From assembly GCF_012911925.1 (NCBI RefSeq), contig NZ_JAAXKY010000086.1, positions 1-32,038 of the forward strand: a stretch of 32,038 nt of DNA. The letters run 5' to 3'. This stretch comes from Pseudonocardia xinjiangensis (GTDB lineage: Bacteria; Actinomycetota; Actinomycetes; Mycobacteriales; Pseudonocardiaceae). Shown piece after piece: positions 7,503-15,199 of this stretch. Position 1 is the first letter of the stretch. Every line of letters starts with the position of its first letter. The notes beneath the pieces were generated by a model. It saw nothing but the letters and a program-made list of their open reading frames with translations. It searched no databases and was not told the origin of the DNA. Position numbers and translations under genes: made by a program.

Positions 7503-10500
7503 GTGTTCCGCAAGGTGCTCGTCGCGAACCGGGGAGAGATCGCCATCAGGGCGTTCCGCGCAGCCTACGAGCTCGGCGTCTCGACCGTCGCGATCTTCCC
7601 CTACGAGGACCGCAACTCGCTACACCGCGCGAAGGCCGACGAGTCGTACCAGATCGGGGACCCGGGCCATCCCGTCCGGGCCTACCTGTCGGTCGCCGAG
7701 GTGATCGCCGCCGCGCGGCGCGCGGGTGCCGACGCGATCTACCCCGGCTACGGCTTCCTGTCGGAGAACCCCGACCTCGCCGAGGCGTGCGAGCAGGCAG
7801 GCATCACGTTCGTCGGGCCACCGCCGCGCGTGCTGCACCTGACGGGAAACAAGGCCCGCGCCATCGCCGCCGCCCGGGAGGCGGGCGTGGCGGTGCTCGA
7901 CTCGTCCGAGCCGTCCGACGACGTCGACACGCTGCTCGCCGCGGCCGACGACGTCGGGTTCCCGATCTTCGTCAAGGCCGTGGCGGGCGGCGGCGGCCGC
8001 GGGATGCGGCGCGTCACCGAGCCCGGCGACCTGCGCGAGTCGATCGAGGCCGCGATGCGGGAGGCCGAGTCGGCGTTCGGGGACGCCACGGTGTTCCTCG
8101 AGCAGGCGGTGGTGAATCCGCGCCACATCGAGGTGCAGATCCTCGCCGACGCCACGGGCGAGGTCGTGCACCTCTACGAGCGCGACTGTTCGGTGCAGCG
8201 CCGCCACCAGAAGGTCATCGAGATCGCGCCGGCACCCAACCTCGACCCGGAGCTGCGCGACCGGATCTGCGCCGACGCCGTGGCGTTCGCCCGCCACATC
8301 GGCTACGTCAACGCCGGCACCGTCGAGTTCCTGCTCGACGAGCGGGGCCACCACGTCTTCATCGAGATGAACCCGCGCATCCAGGTCGAGCACACGGTCA
8401 CCGAGGAGGTCACCGACCGCGACCTGGTGATCGCGCAGCTGCGCATCGCGTCGGGGGAGACGCTCGCGGACCTGCAGATGGCCCAGGAGGACATCGTCCT
8501 GCGCGGAGCGGCGCTCCAGTGCCGGATCACCACCGAGGACCCCTCCAACGGCTTCCGCCCGGACACGGGGGTGATCGGCGCCTACCGCTCGCCGGGCGGC
8601 GCCGGGGTGCGCCTGGACGGCGGCACCACGCACGTGGGCGCCGAGGTCAGCGCCCACTTCGACTCGATGCTGGTGAAGCTCACCTGCCGCGGCCGCACGT
8701 TCCGCACCGCCGTGCGCCGGGCGAAGCGTGCGGTCGCGGAGTTCCGCATCCGGGGCGTCTCCACGAACATCCCGTTCCTCGCGGCGGTCCTCAACGACCC
8801 GGACTTCCAGGCGGGACGGGTCACCACGAGCTTCATCGAGGAGCGCCCCGAGCTGCTCACGGCCCGCCAGCCCGCCGACCGGGGCACCCGGCTGCTCACC
8901 TACCTCGCCGAGACCACGGTCAACCGGCCCAACGGGTCGCGGCCCAAGGGCGTCGAGCCGGTGGACAAGCTGCCGGCCTGCGACCTGGACGCGCCGGCCC
9001 CCGACGGGTCGCGGCAGCAGCTGCTGGAGCTGGGCCCGGAAGGGTTCGCGGCGCGGCTGCGCGCGCAGCGGGCCGTGGCCGTCACCGACACGACGTTCCG
9101 CGACGCCCACCAGTCGCTGCTCGCCACGCGCGTCCGCAGCCGTGACCTGCTGGCCGTCGCCCCGTACGTGGCCCGGACCACGCCGGAGCTGTTCAGCGTG
9201 GAGTGCTGGGGCGGGGCCACCTACGACGTGGCGCTGCGGTTCCTCGCCGAGGACCCCTGGGAGCGGCTGGCGGCGATCCGGGCGGCCGTGCCCAACATCT
9301 GCACGCAGATGCTGCTGCGCGGGCGCAACACCGTGGGCTACACGCCCTACCCGGTCGAGGTGACCGACGCCTTCGTCGACGAGGCGGCGCGCACCGGTAT
9401 GGACATCTTCCGGATCTTCGACGCGCTCAACGACGTCGAGCAGATGCGCCCGGCGATCGAGGCCGTCCGCGCCACCGGCACGGCGGTGGCCGAGGTGGCG
9501 CTCTGCTACACGGCCGACCTCTCCGACCCGGCGGAGAAGCTGTACACGCTGGACTACTACCTGCGCCTGGCCGAGCAGGCCGTCGAGGCCGGCGCGCACG
9601 TGCTCTCCATCAAGGACATGGCCGGGCTGCTGCGCCCGCCGGCCGCGCGCACCCTGGTGACGGCGCTGCGGAGCCGGTTCGACCTGCCCGTCCACCTGCA
9701 CACCCACGACACCGCAGGCGGCCAGCTCGCGACGCTGGTGGCGGCGATCGAGGCCGGGGTGGACGCCGTGGACGCGGCGGTGGCGAGCATGGCCGGCACG
9801 ACGAGCCAGCCCTCGCTCTCGGCGCTCGTGGCCGCCACCGACCACACCGACCGCGCCACCGGCCTCTCGCTCACCGCGGTGGGCGACCTCGAGCCGTACT
9901 GGGAGGCGGTGCGCAAGGTCTACGCGCCGTTCGAGGCGGCGCTCCCGTCGCCCACCGGGCGCGTCTACCACCACGAGATCCCCGGCGGGCAGCTGTCGAA
10001 CCTGCGCCAGCAGGCGATCGCGCTGGGGCTCGGCGACCGGTTCGAGCTCATCGAGGACTGCTACGCCGCGGCCGACCGGATGCTCGGGCGGCTGGTCAAG
10101 GTGACGCCGTCGTCCAAGGTGGTGGGGGACCTCGCGCTGCACCTCGTCGGAGCCGGGGTGACGCCGAAGGACTTCGAGGCCGAGCCGGGGGAGTTCGACG
10201 TGCCCGACTCGGTCATCGGGTTTCTGCGCGGGGAGCTGGGCGACCCGCCCGGCGGCTGGCCGGAGCCGTTCCGCACGCGGGCACTGGAGGGGCGCAGCGC
10301 GGAGAAGCACCAGCCGGAGCTGACGATCGAGGACCGGCGCGGGCTGCGCGACGACCGCCGGGCCACGCTCAACCGGCTGCTGTTCCCGGGCCCCGCGAAG
10401 GAGTACGTGGCCCACCAGGAGGCCTACGGCGCCACCTCCGTGCTCTCCACGAAGGACTTCCTCTACGGGCTCGAACCCGAGGTCGAGCACACCGTCGAGC

Positions 10501-10880
10501 TGGAGCCCGGGGTGACGCTGCTGATCGAGCTGGAGGCGATCTCCGAGGCCGACGAGCGCGGCTTCCGTACGGTCCTGGCCACCCTGAACGGTCAGCTGCG
10601 GCCGGTGTCGGTGCGCGACCACTCGGTGGACAGTGCCGTCAAGGCGGCGGAGAAGGCCGACCGGTCCGACCCGCAGCACGTCGCCGCCCCGTTCTCCGGT
10701 GTCGTGACGCTGTCGGTGGCCGAGGGCGACTCCGTCGAGTCCGGCCAGACGGTGGCCACGATCGAGGCCATGAAGATGGAGGCATCGATCACCAGCCACA
10801 AGGCGGGCCGGGTCGCCCGCCTCGCCATCGGGCCGGTCCAGCAGGTCGAGGGCGGCGACCTGCTGCTGGAGCTGGGGTAG
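7503..10880 (+). CDS. pyc: Pyruvate carboxylase
   Basis: The 1125-residue length is exactly that of single-chain pyruvate carboxylase, which makes oxaloacetate from pyruvate, bicarbonate and ATP to refill the TCA cycle. The biotin carboxylase domain (1-450) starts KVLVANRGEIAIRAFRA and includes ERDCSVQRRHQKVIE and MNPRIQVEHTVTE. The carboxyltransferase domain (about 520-800) starts DTTFRDAHQSLLATR and carries the metal-site region. A tetramerisation region follows. The biotinyl domain (about 1050-1125) has EAMKMEAS with biotin-accepting Lys1091. The GTG start follows GGGAGGG 6 bases upstream. A TACCGT box at 7463-7468 is a possible -10. Confidence 0.98.
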   Translation: MFRKVLVANRGEIAIRAFRAAYELGVSTVAIFPYEDRNSLHRAKADESYQIGDPGHPVRAYLSVAEVIAAARRAGADAIYPGYGFLSENPDLAEACEQAGITFVGPPPRVLHLTGNKARAIAAAREAGVAVLDSSEPSDDVDTLLAAADDVGFPIFVKAVAGGGGRGMRRVTEPGDLRESIEAAMREAESAFGDATVFLEQAVVNPRHIEVQILADATGEVVHLYERDCSVQRRHQKVIEIAPAPNLDPELRDRICADAVAFARHIGYVNAGTVEFLLDERGHHVFIEMNPRIQVEHTVTEEVTDRDLVIAQLRIASGETLADLQMAQEDIVLRGAALQCRITTEDPSNGFRPDTGVIGAYRSPGGAGVRLDGGTTHVGAEVSAHFDSMLVKLTCRGRTFRTAVRRAKRAVAEFRIRGVSTNIPFLAAVLNDPDFQAGRVTTSFIEERPELLTARQPADRGTRLLTYLAETTVNRPNGSRPKGVEPVDKLPACDLDAPAPDGSRQQLLELGPEGFAARLRAQRAVAVTDTTFRDAHQSLLATRVRSRDLLAVAPYVARTTPELFSVECWGGATYDVALRFLAEDPWERLAAIRAAVPNICTQMLLRGRNTVGYTPYPVEVTDAFVDEAARTGMDIFRIFDALNDVEQMRPAIEAVRATGTAVAEVALCYTADLSDPAEKLYTLDYYLRLAEQAVEAGAHVLSIKDMAGLLRPPAARTLVTALRSRFDLPVHLHTHDTAGGQLATLVAAIEAGVDAVDAAVASMAGTTSQPSLSALVAATDHTDRATGLSLTAVGDLEPYWEAVRKVYAPFEAALPSPTGRVYHHEIPGGQLSNLRQQAIALGLGDRFELIEDCYAAADRMLGRLVKVTPSSKVVGDLALHLVGAGVTPKDFEAEPGEFDVPDSVIGFLRGELGDPPGGWPEPFRTRALEGRSAEKHQPELTIEDRRGLRDDRRATLNRLLFPGPAKEYVAHQEAYGATSVLSTKDFLYGLEPEVEHTVELEPGVTLLIELEAISEADERGFRTVLATLNGQLRPVSVRDHSVDSAVKAAEKADRSDPQHVAAPFSGVVTLSVAEGDSVESGQTVATIEAMKMEASITSHKAGRVARLAIGPVQQVEGGDLLLELG

Positions 10881-10930
10881 CCCGCAACCCACTCCCCGAC
10901 GGCCCGCTCCCCGGGTGCCACACTCGCGCG

Positions 10931-11482
10931 GTGACGCGGATCATCGCGGGCACCGCGGGCGGGCGACGGCTCACGGTGCCGCCCAAGGGCACCCGCCCGA
11001 CGTCCGACCGGGTGCGGGAGGCGCTGTTCAGTGCCCTGGAGAACGACCCGGGGCTCGACGGCGCCGCCGTGCTCGACCTGTGCGCCGGGTCGGGCGCACT
11101 CGGCCTGGAGGCGCTCTCGCGCGGCGCGGAGCACGCGCTGTTCGTGGAGTCGGACAAGCGGGCGGCCGCGGTGCTGCGGCGCAACGTCGACGCGGTCGGG
11201 CTGGCGGGCGCTGTCGTGCGCGCGGCGCCCGCAGCCGCGGTGCTGGGAGCTGCCGCCGACCGCGCCTACGACGTGGTGCTCGTCGACCCGCCCTACGACG
11301 TGCCCGACGCAGAGGTGGCGGGCTGGCTGAGCGCGGCGGCCGCGCACGGGTGGCTGGCCGAGGACGTCACGGTCGTGGTGGAGCGGTCGGCGCGCGGGGG
11401 CTCCTTCCCCTGGCCGGAGCCGCTGCACGGGGTGCGTGAGCGTCATTACGGCGATACGGCGCTGCACGTCGCACTCCGGTAG
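10931..11482 (+). CDS. rsmD: 16S rRNA (guanine(966)-N2)-methyltransferase RsmD
   Basis: The protein has 183 residues beginning VTRIIAGTAGGRRLTVPPKG, the family's highly conserved N-terminus, which fixes GTG 10931 as the start. The SAM-binding glycine motif (LDLCAGSGALGLEALSRGA) lies near 53-71, and the catalytic tetrapeptide DPPY near 120 flips the target base. RsmD methylates G966 of 16S rRNA during 30S assembly. The gene starts 50 bases after pyc and is followed directly by coaD, the widely conserved rsmD-coaD pair. Confidence 0.96.
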   Translation: MTRIIAGTAGGRRLTVPPKGTRPTSDRVREALFSALENDPGLDGAAVLDLCAGSGALGLEALSRGAEHALFVESDKRAAAVLRRNVDAVGLAGAVVRAAPAAAVLGAAADRAYDVVLVDPPYDVPDAEVAGWLSAAAAHGWLAEDVTVVVERSARGGSFPWPEPLHGVRERHYGDTALHVALR

Positions 11483-11485
11483 CGT
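11480..11485 (+). promoter_or_regulatory. Possible -10 box for coaD
   Basis: TAGCGT (TANNNT) overlaps the rsmD stop and lies 22 bases before the coaD ATG. It could give coaD a separate short-leader transcript. No clear -35 is seen. Confidence 0.3.
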
Positions 11486-11507
11486 CCGGACCTGTGAGGC
11501 TTCCGGG

Positions 11508-11990
11508 ATGAGGCGCGCCGTGTGCCCCGGCTCGTTCGACCCCCCGACCAACGGCCACCTGGACGTCATCGGCCGGGCGTCGGCGCTGTTCGACGAGATC
11601 GTCGTGGCGGTGCTGGTCAACAAGAACAAGAAGAGCCTGTTCACCGTCGAGGAACGGATGGCGATGCTGCGCGAGATCGTCGCGCCGTACTCCAACGTCC
11701 GCGTCGACTCGTTCCACGGGCTCCTCGTGGACTACTGCCGGGACAACGACATCCGGGCCATCGTCAAGGGCCTGCGGGTGGTCAGCGACTTCGAGTACGA
11801 GCTGCAGATGGCGCAGATGAACCAGCGGCTCTCCGGCGTGGACACCCTGTTCATGTCCACCAGCCCCGACTACAGCTTCGTGTCCAGCTCGTTGGTGAAA
11901 GAGGTGGCCACGTACGGGGGCGACGTCGCCCACCTGCTGCCGGAGTCGGTACACCGGCACCTCCTGGAGCGCATCGCCGAGCGTTCCTGA
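11508..11990 (+). CDS. coaD: Phosphopantetheine adenylyltransferase
   Basis: The protein has 160 residues, normal for CoaD, the penultimate step of coenzyme A synthesis (4'-phosphopantetheine + ATP to dephospho-CoA). The nucleotidyltransferase motif GSFDPPTNGHLDVI (8-21) contains the TxGH signature. AIVKGLRVVSDFEYE and the C-terminal SSSLVKEVA (the ISSTxxR-like motif) are also present. ATG 11508 is chosen because the conserved family start is M-x-x-A-V-x-P-G-S-F-D; GTGAGG lies about 7 bases upstream. It begins 25 bases after rsmD. The sepIVA-like gene follows 74 bases later. Confidence 0.97.
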   Translation: MRRAVCPGSFDPPTNGHLDVIGRASALFDEIVVAVLVNKNKKSLFTVEERMAMLREIVAPYSNVRVDSFHGLLVDYCRDNDIRAIVKGLRVVSDFEYELQMAQMNQRLSGVDTLFMSTSPDYSFVSSSLVKEVATYGGDVAHLLPESVHRHLLERIAERS

Positions 11991-12064
11991 TCACCCGTTC
12001 GGAACTTGACACGCGGACGGTCGCAATACCCGCCGTGACGGCCTCACGGTGAGAGGATGCCGGG

Positions 12065-12811
12065 GTGTACCGGGTCTTCGAATCGCTCGACGCGCTGGTC
12101 ACGCTCGTCGAGGAGGCTCGGGGCGTCCCGATGACCTCCAACTGTGTCGTCCCCCGCGGCGATGTGCTCGAGCTTCTCGACGACGTCCGGGAGGCGTTGC
12201 CCGGCGAGCTGGACGACGCCCAGGACGTCCTCGACCGCCGCGACGAGCTGGTGGACGACGCGGCGCAGGAGGCCGAGCAGACGCGGTCGGGTGCCCAGGC
12301 CGACGCCGAGGAGATGGTCGCCGAGGCACGCGCGGAGGCCGAGCGCACGGTCGCGGAGGCGCGCGCCGAGGCGGAGCAGATCCTCGCGAAGGCCCGGCAC
12401 GAGGCCGAGCGGGCCGTCACCGAGGGCCGTCGCCAGTACACGGAGCTGACCGACCGGGCCCAGGCGGAGGCCGACCGGCTGGCCCATGCCGGGCGCGCCG
12501 CCCACGACCGCTACGTCGCCGACGGGCAGGCCGAGCAGGCCCGGCTGGTGTCGCAGACCGAGGTGGTGCGCGCAGCGAGCGCCGAGGCGGCCCGGATCGT
12601 CGACGCCGCCGACATCGAGGTGGACCAGCTGCGCCGGGAGTGCGACGGCTACGTCGACGCGAAGCTGTCCGAGTTCGAGGACGCCCTCACCAAGGCGCTG
12701 CGCACGGTGTCCCGCGGCCGGACCCAGCTGTGGCGGGGCAGCTCCCCGAGCGGTTCCCCTGACGCGGTTCCCCACGGTCGTTCTGGCACCGGGATGGATC
12801 TCATCGACTAG
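12065..12811 (+). CDS. DivIVA-like coiled-coil septation protein (SepIVA-like)
   Basis: The protein has 248 residues and starts VYRVFESLDALVTLVEEARGVP, a short DivIVA-type N-terminal region. A long Ala/Glu-rich heptad region (about 55-200, repeated AEAERTVAEARAEAEQ) follows, then a short flexible tail. In mycobacteria the protein encoded beside DUF177, rnc and mutM is SepIVA (Rv2927c/MSMEG_2416), which localises to the septum and new pole and is needed for division. Length, start and context match from memory, but no alignment was run. GTG 12065 has AGAGGA about 8 bases upstream. A TTGACA hexamer at 12006-12011 is a possible -35, without a good -10. Here its expected partner DUF177 lies 12 kb away. 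Confidence 0.82.
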   Translation: MYRVFESLDALVTLVEEARGVPMTSNCVVPRGDVLELLDDVREALPGELDDAQDVLDRRDELVDDAAQEAEQTRSGAQADAEEMVAEARAEAERTVAEARAEAEQILAKARHEAERAVTEGRRQYTELTDRAQAEADRLAHAGRAAHDRYVADGQAEQARLVSQTEVVRAASAEAARIVDAADIEVDQLRRECDGYVDAKLSEFEDALTKALRTVSRGRTQLWRGSSPSGSPDAVPHGRSGTGMDLID

Positions 12812-12880
12812 AGCGACGACGACTGGACCGTTCGGAGCACAGCTCGATCACTATCGGGTGGTCGGTGGTCATCGTCGCGT

Positions 12881-12895
12881 TACCCTCTGCCGGTG
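12881..12895 (+). promoter_or_regulatory. Leaderless-type promoter for the first ATPase gene
   Basis: TACCCT (12881-12886) lies 6 bases before GTG 12893, the geometry of leaderless actinobacterial transcripts. The same hexamer precedes the DAK2 and DUF177 genes at 7 and 6 bases. Confidence 0.5.
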
Positions 12896-13972
12896 GCGAG
12901 CCGCCGGGCCGAACCGGACCCTTCCCTCTGGTGGGAGCGGTACGGCCACCGGCTCGAACCGCGCTCGGGCGCCACGACGACGGGCCTTCGGCCAGGGGGT
13001 GCAGTGAGTTCGACGGGAGATGATTCCTCGATCGCTCCGCAGGAAGGCAAGGGAGGCCCGGCGTCGGCGTCGGAGCTGAGCTCCGAGACGATCCTGCGGG
13101 CCAGGCCCGACGAACCCTCCTCCGGCTGGCGCCGCGCCGTGCTCCGGGCCACCGGCGGCCTGCTGAACCCCGGTCCGAGCCCGGCCGACGTGCAGTGGCG
13201 CGATCAGCTCCACCGCATCCGCCACCCGCTCCTGAAGTCCCACAAGATCGCGGTCACCTCGATCAAGGGTGGGGTCGGCAAGACCACCGTGGCGACGCTG
13301 CTGGGCCTCGTGATGGCCGAGAACCGCGGGGACCGCGTGATCGTGCTCGACGCGAACCCCGACGCGGGCACGCTGGCCGACCGCCTCACCGGCGAGTCGT
13401 CGGTGACCGTGCGGGAACTGCTGCGCGACATCGACCGCATCCACTCCTGGACCGAGGTGTCGCGCTACACGAGCCTCGCCGGCAGGCTGCAGGTGCTGGC
13501 CTCCGAGCAGGACCCCGCGTCCAGCGACGCGTTCAACCGCGAGGAGTACGAGCAGATCTGCCGGCTGCTCGACCGCTTCTTCAACATCATCATCACCGAC
13601 TCGGGCACCGGTCTGGTGCACTCCGCGATGGAGGGCACGCTCCAGCTCGCCGACAGCCTGGTAATCGTCGGGGCACCCACGGTGGACGGCGCGGGGCGCG
13701 CGAGCAAGACCCTCGACTGGCTGCACGCCCACGGGCACTCGGCACTCGCGTCCGATGCGGTGGTGGTGTTGTCCTGCGACCGGGTCAGCGCCGAGGTCGA
13801 CCGCGACCGCATCCGCGAGCACTTCACCTCCCGCTGCCGCGCGGTCATCGAGATGCCGCACGACCCGCATCTCGCCACGGGCGGCCGGGTGGAGGTCGCC
13901 CGGCTGCGGCCCGCCACGCGTGACGCGGCCTACCGGCTCGCCGCGCTGATGGCCGACCGCTTCGTGACGTGA
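12893..13972 (+). CDS. ParA/MinD-family ATPase, EspI-like (paralogue 1)
   Basis: The protein has 359 residues from GTG 12893. The Ser/Gly-rich N-terminal region is followed by the paralogue signature SGWRRAVLRATGGLLNPG (77-94) and a deviant-Walker-A ATPase: SIKGGVGKTT (signature Lys125), DANPDAGTLADRL, and Walker B IITDSGTG. The layout (GWRR, then R-x-R, then KGGxGKTT, then ALDA[ND]P-AG-LADR) recalls EspI (Rv3876), an ATPase that modulates ESX-1 type VII secretion; this likeness is from memory. No ParB, WXG100 or EccC gene is nearby, so the role is unknown. An alternative start is GTG 13004 (322 residues), behind AGGGGG and closer in N-terminal length to the other paralogues. A second copy follows after 99 bases. 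Confidence 0.85.
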   Translation: MASRRAEPDPSLWWERYGHRLEPRSGATTTGLRPGGAVSSTGDDSSIAPQEGKGGPASASELSSETILRARPDEPSSGWRRAVLRATGGLLNPGPSPADVQWRDQLHRIRHPLLKSHKIAVTSIKGGVGKTTVATLLGLVMAENRGDRVIVLDANPDAGTLADRLTGESSVTVRELLRDIDRIHSWTEVSRYTSLAGRLQVLASEQDPASSDAFNREEYEQICRLLDRFFNIIITDSGTGLVHSAMEGTLQLADSLVIVGAPTVDGAGRASKTLDWLHAHGHSALASDAVVVLSCDRVSAEVDRDRIREHFTSRCRAVIEMPHDPHLATGGRVEVARLRPATRDAAYRLAALMADRFVT

Positions 13973-13996
13973 GCGCCGCGCGAGAACGACGTACCC

Positions 13997-14019
13997 GGCT
14001 CCGTCACGACGGCGGAGCC
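13997..14019 (+). terminator. Short hairpin between tandem ATPase genes
   Basis: GGCTCCG (13997-14003) pairs with CGGAGCC (14013-14019) around a 9-base loop, 24 bases after the first ATPase gene. It may attenuate read-through into the second copy or protect the upstream mRNA end. There is no U-tract. Confidence 0.35.
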
Positions 14020-14071
14020 GAGCATCGGCAGCAGCAGGGGGAGAGGTGGCCGTGAGCGGCCGGGAACGGGC

Positions 14072-15142
14072 ATGACGCAGCCGAACGAGATGGCACCAGA
14101 GGGCACCCGCGCGGACGCCTCACCCGACGACGGAGCACCGGCCGACGGCAGCGCCGGGCCGGTGTCCCGCGGCTCCCGGCCCGAGGCCGCCAGCGCCGCG
14201 GAGCTCACCGAGGACTCGATCGTGCGCTTCCGCAGCGATCGACCCCAGCGGGGCTGGCGCGGCGCGCTCTACAAGATCACCGGTGGGCTGGTGAACCCGG
14301 GCGTGGGCGCGGCCGAGCGGGCGCGGCAGGACCAGCTACGACGGATCCGGCGGCCGCTGCCCGGCTCGCACCAGATCGCGGTCAGCTCCCTCAAGGGTGG
14401 GGTCGGCAAGACCACGGTGTCGGCGTGCCTGGGGCTCGTGCTGGCCGAGAACCGCGGCGACCGGGTGATCGCGCTCGACGCCAACCCCGACGCCGGCACG
14501 CTGGCCGACCGGCTCACCGCCGAGACCGCGGTGACCGTGCGGAACCTGCTCGACAACATCGCGGCCACCCACTCGCTCACCGACGTGGCGCGCTACACGA
14601 GCCTCGCCGGCCGGCTGCAGGTGCTCGCCTCCGAGCAGGATCCCGCGATGAGCGAGGCGTTCAACCGGCAGGAGTACGAGCAGGTCTGCGAGGTGCTCAC
14701 CCGGTTCTACAACATCGTGATCACCGACTCGGGCACCGGGCTCGTGCACTCCGCGATGGAGGGCACGCTGGCGCGGGCCGACAGCCTGGTGATCGTCGGT
14801 GCCCCCACGGTCGACGGCGCGAGCCGGGCCAGCAAGACCCTCGACTGGCTGGTCGCGCACGGCCACGAGGCGCAGGTGGCCGACGCCGTCGTCGTACTCA
14901 GCTGCGACCGCATGAGCAAGGAGGTCGACCTGGCGCGGGTGCGGGGGCACTTCGACGCCCGGTGCCGCGCCGTGGTCGAGATCCCGCACGATCCGCACCT
15001 CGCCACCGGTGGGCGGATCGAGCTCCCCCGGTTGCGGCAGGCCACCCACGATGCCTTCCTCGGCCTCGCCGCGTTGCTCGCCGACGGCTTCGTACCCCGG
15101 GCCGCCGCCGTGCAGCCGGCACCGGAGCAGGTACCGGGCTGA
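14072..15142 (+). CDS. ParA/MinD-family ATPase, EspI-like (paralogue 2)
   Basis: The protein has 356 residues. A 45-residue acidic, disordered-looking N-terminus leads into AELTEDSIVRFRSD, then GWRGALYKITGGLVNPG (61-77), and the ATPase core: SLKGGVGKTT with signature Lys108, Asp136 in DANPDAGTLADRL, and Asp219 in the Walker-B-like VITDSGTG. It is the closest relative of the preceding gene; blocks such as TSLAGRLQVLASEQDPA and SRASKTLDWL are nearly unchanged, which indicates tandem duplication. ATG 14072 has only a weak upstream purine stretch (CGGGAACGGG). All nucleotide-binding residues are kept, so it should bind ATP. It ends 8 bases before a strong bidirectional terminator. Likely ATP-dependent dimerisation and surface (nucleoid or membrane) binding are family inference. 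Confidence 0.88.
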   Translation: MTQPNEMAPEGTRADASPDDGAPADGSAGPVSRGSRPEAASAAELTEDSIVRFRSDRPQRGWRGALYKITGGLVNPGVGAAERARQDQLRRIRRPLPGSHQIAVSSLKGGVGKTTVSACLGLVLAENRGDRVIALDANPDAGTLADRLTAETAVTVRNLLDNIAATHSLTDVARYTSLAGRLQVLASEQDPAMSEAFNRQEYEQVCEVLTRFYNIVITDSGTGLVHSAMEGTLARADSLVIVGAPTVDGASRASKTLDWLVAHGHEAQVADAVVVLSCDRMSKEVDLARVRGHFDARCRAVVEIPHDPHLATGGRIELPRLRQATHDAFLGLAALLADGFVPRAAAVQPAPEQVPG

Positions 15143-15150
15143 GCTGACGA

Positions 15151-15186
15151 CGCCGGGCCGCCCCGCGTGTGCGGGGCGGCCCGGCG
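15151..15186. terminator. Strong bidirectional hairpin terminator
   Basis: CGCCGGGCCGCCCCGC (15151-15166) pairs perfectly over 16 bases with 15171-15186, with a GTGT loop. It lies between the convergent stops at 15142 (ATPase 2) and 15200 (membrane protein), so it should end transcription from both sides. Confidence 0.85.
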
Positions 15187-15199
15187 CCCGCCAGGTGGC

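Noticed and set aside
7620..10892. A 1090-codon open frame antisense to pyc, and similar long antisense frames over recG, the SARP and the propeller genes
   Set aside because: High GC content leaves few stop codons in antisense frames. The products are low-complexity, rich in Arg, Gly and His, and carry no recognisable domain, while the plus-sense frames encode intact known enzymes.
12006..12032. TTGACA as a strong promoter for the sepIVA-like gene
   Set aside because: The only -10-like hexamer (TACCCG, 12027-12032) is 15 bases away and lacks the final T, so the promoter call was not made.
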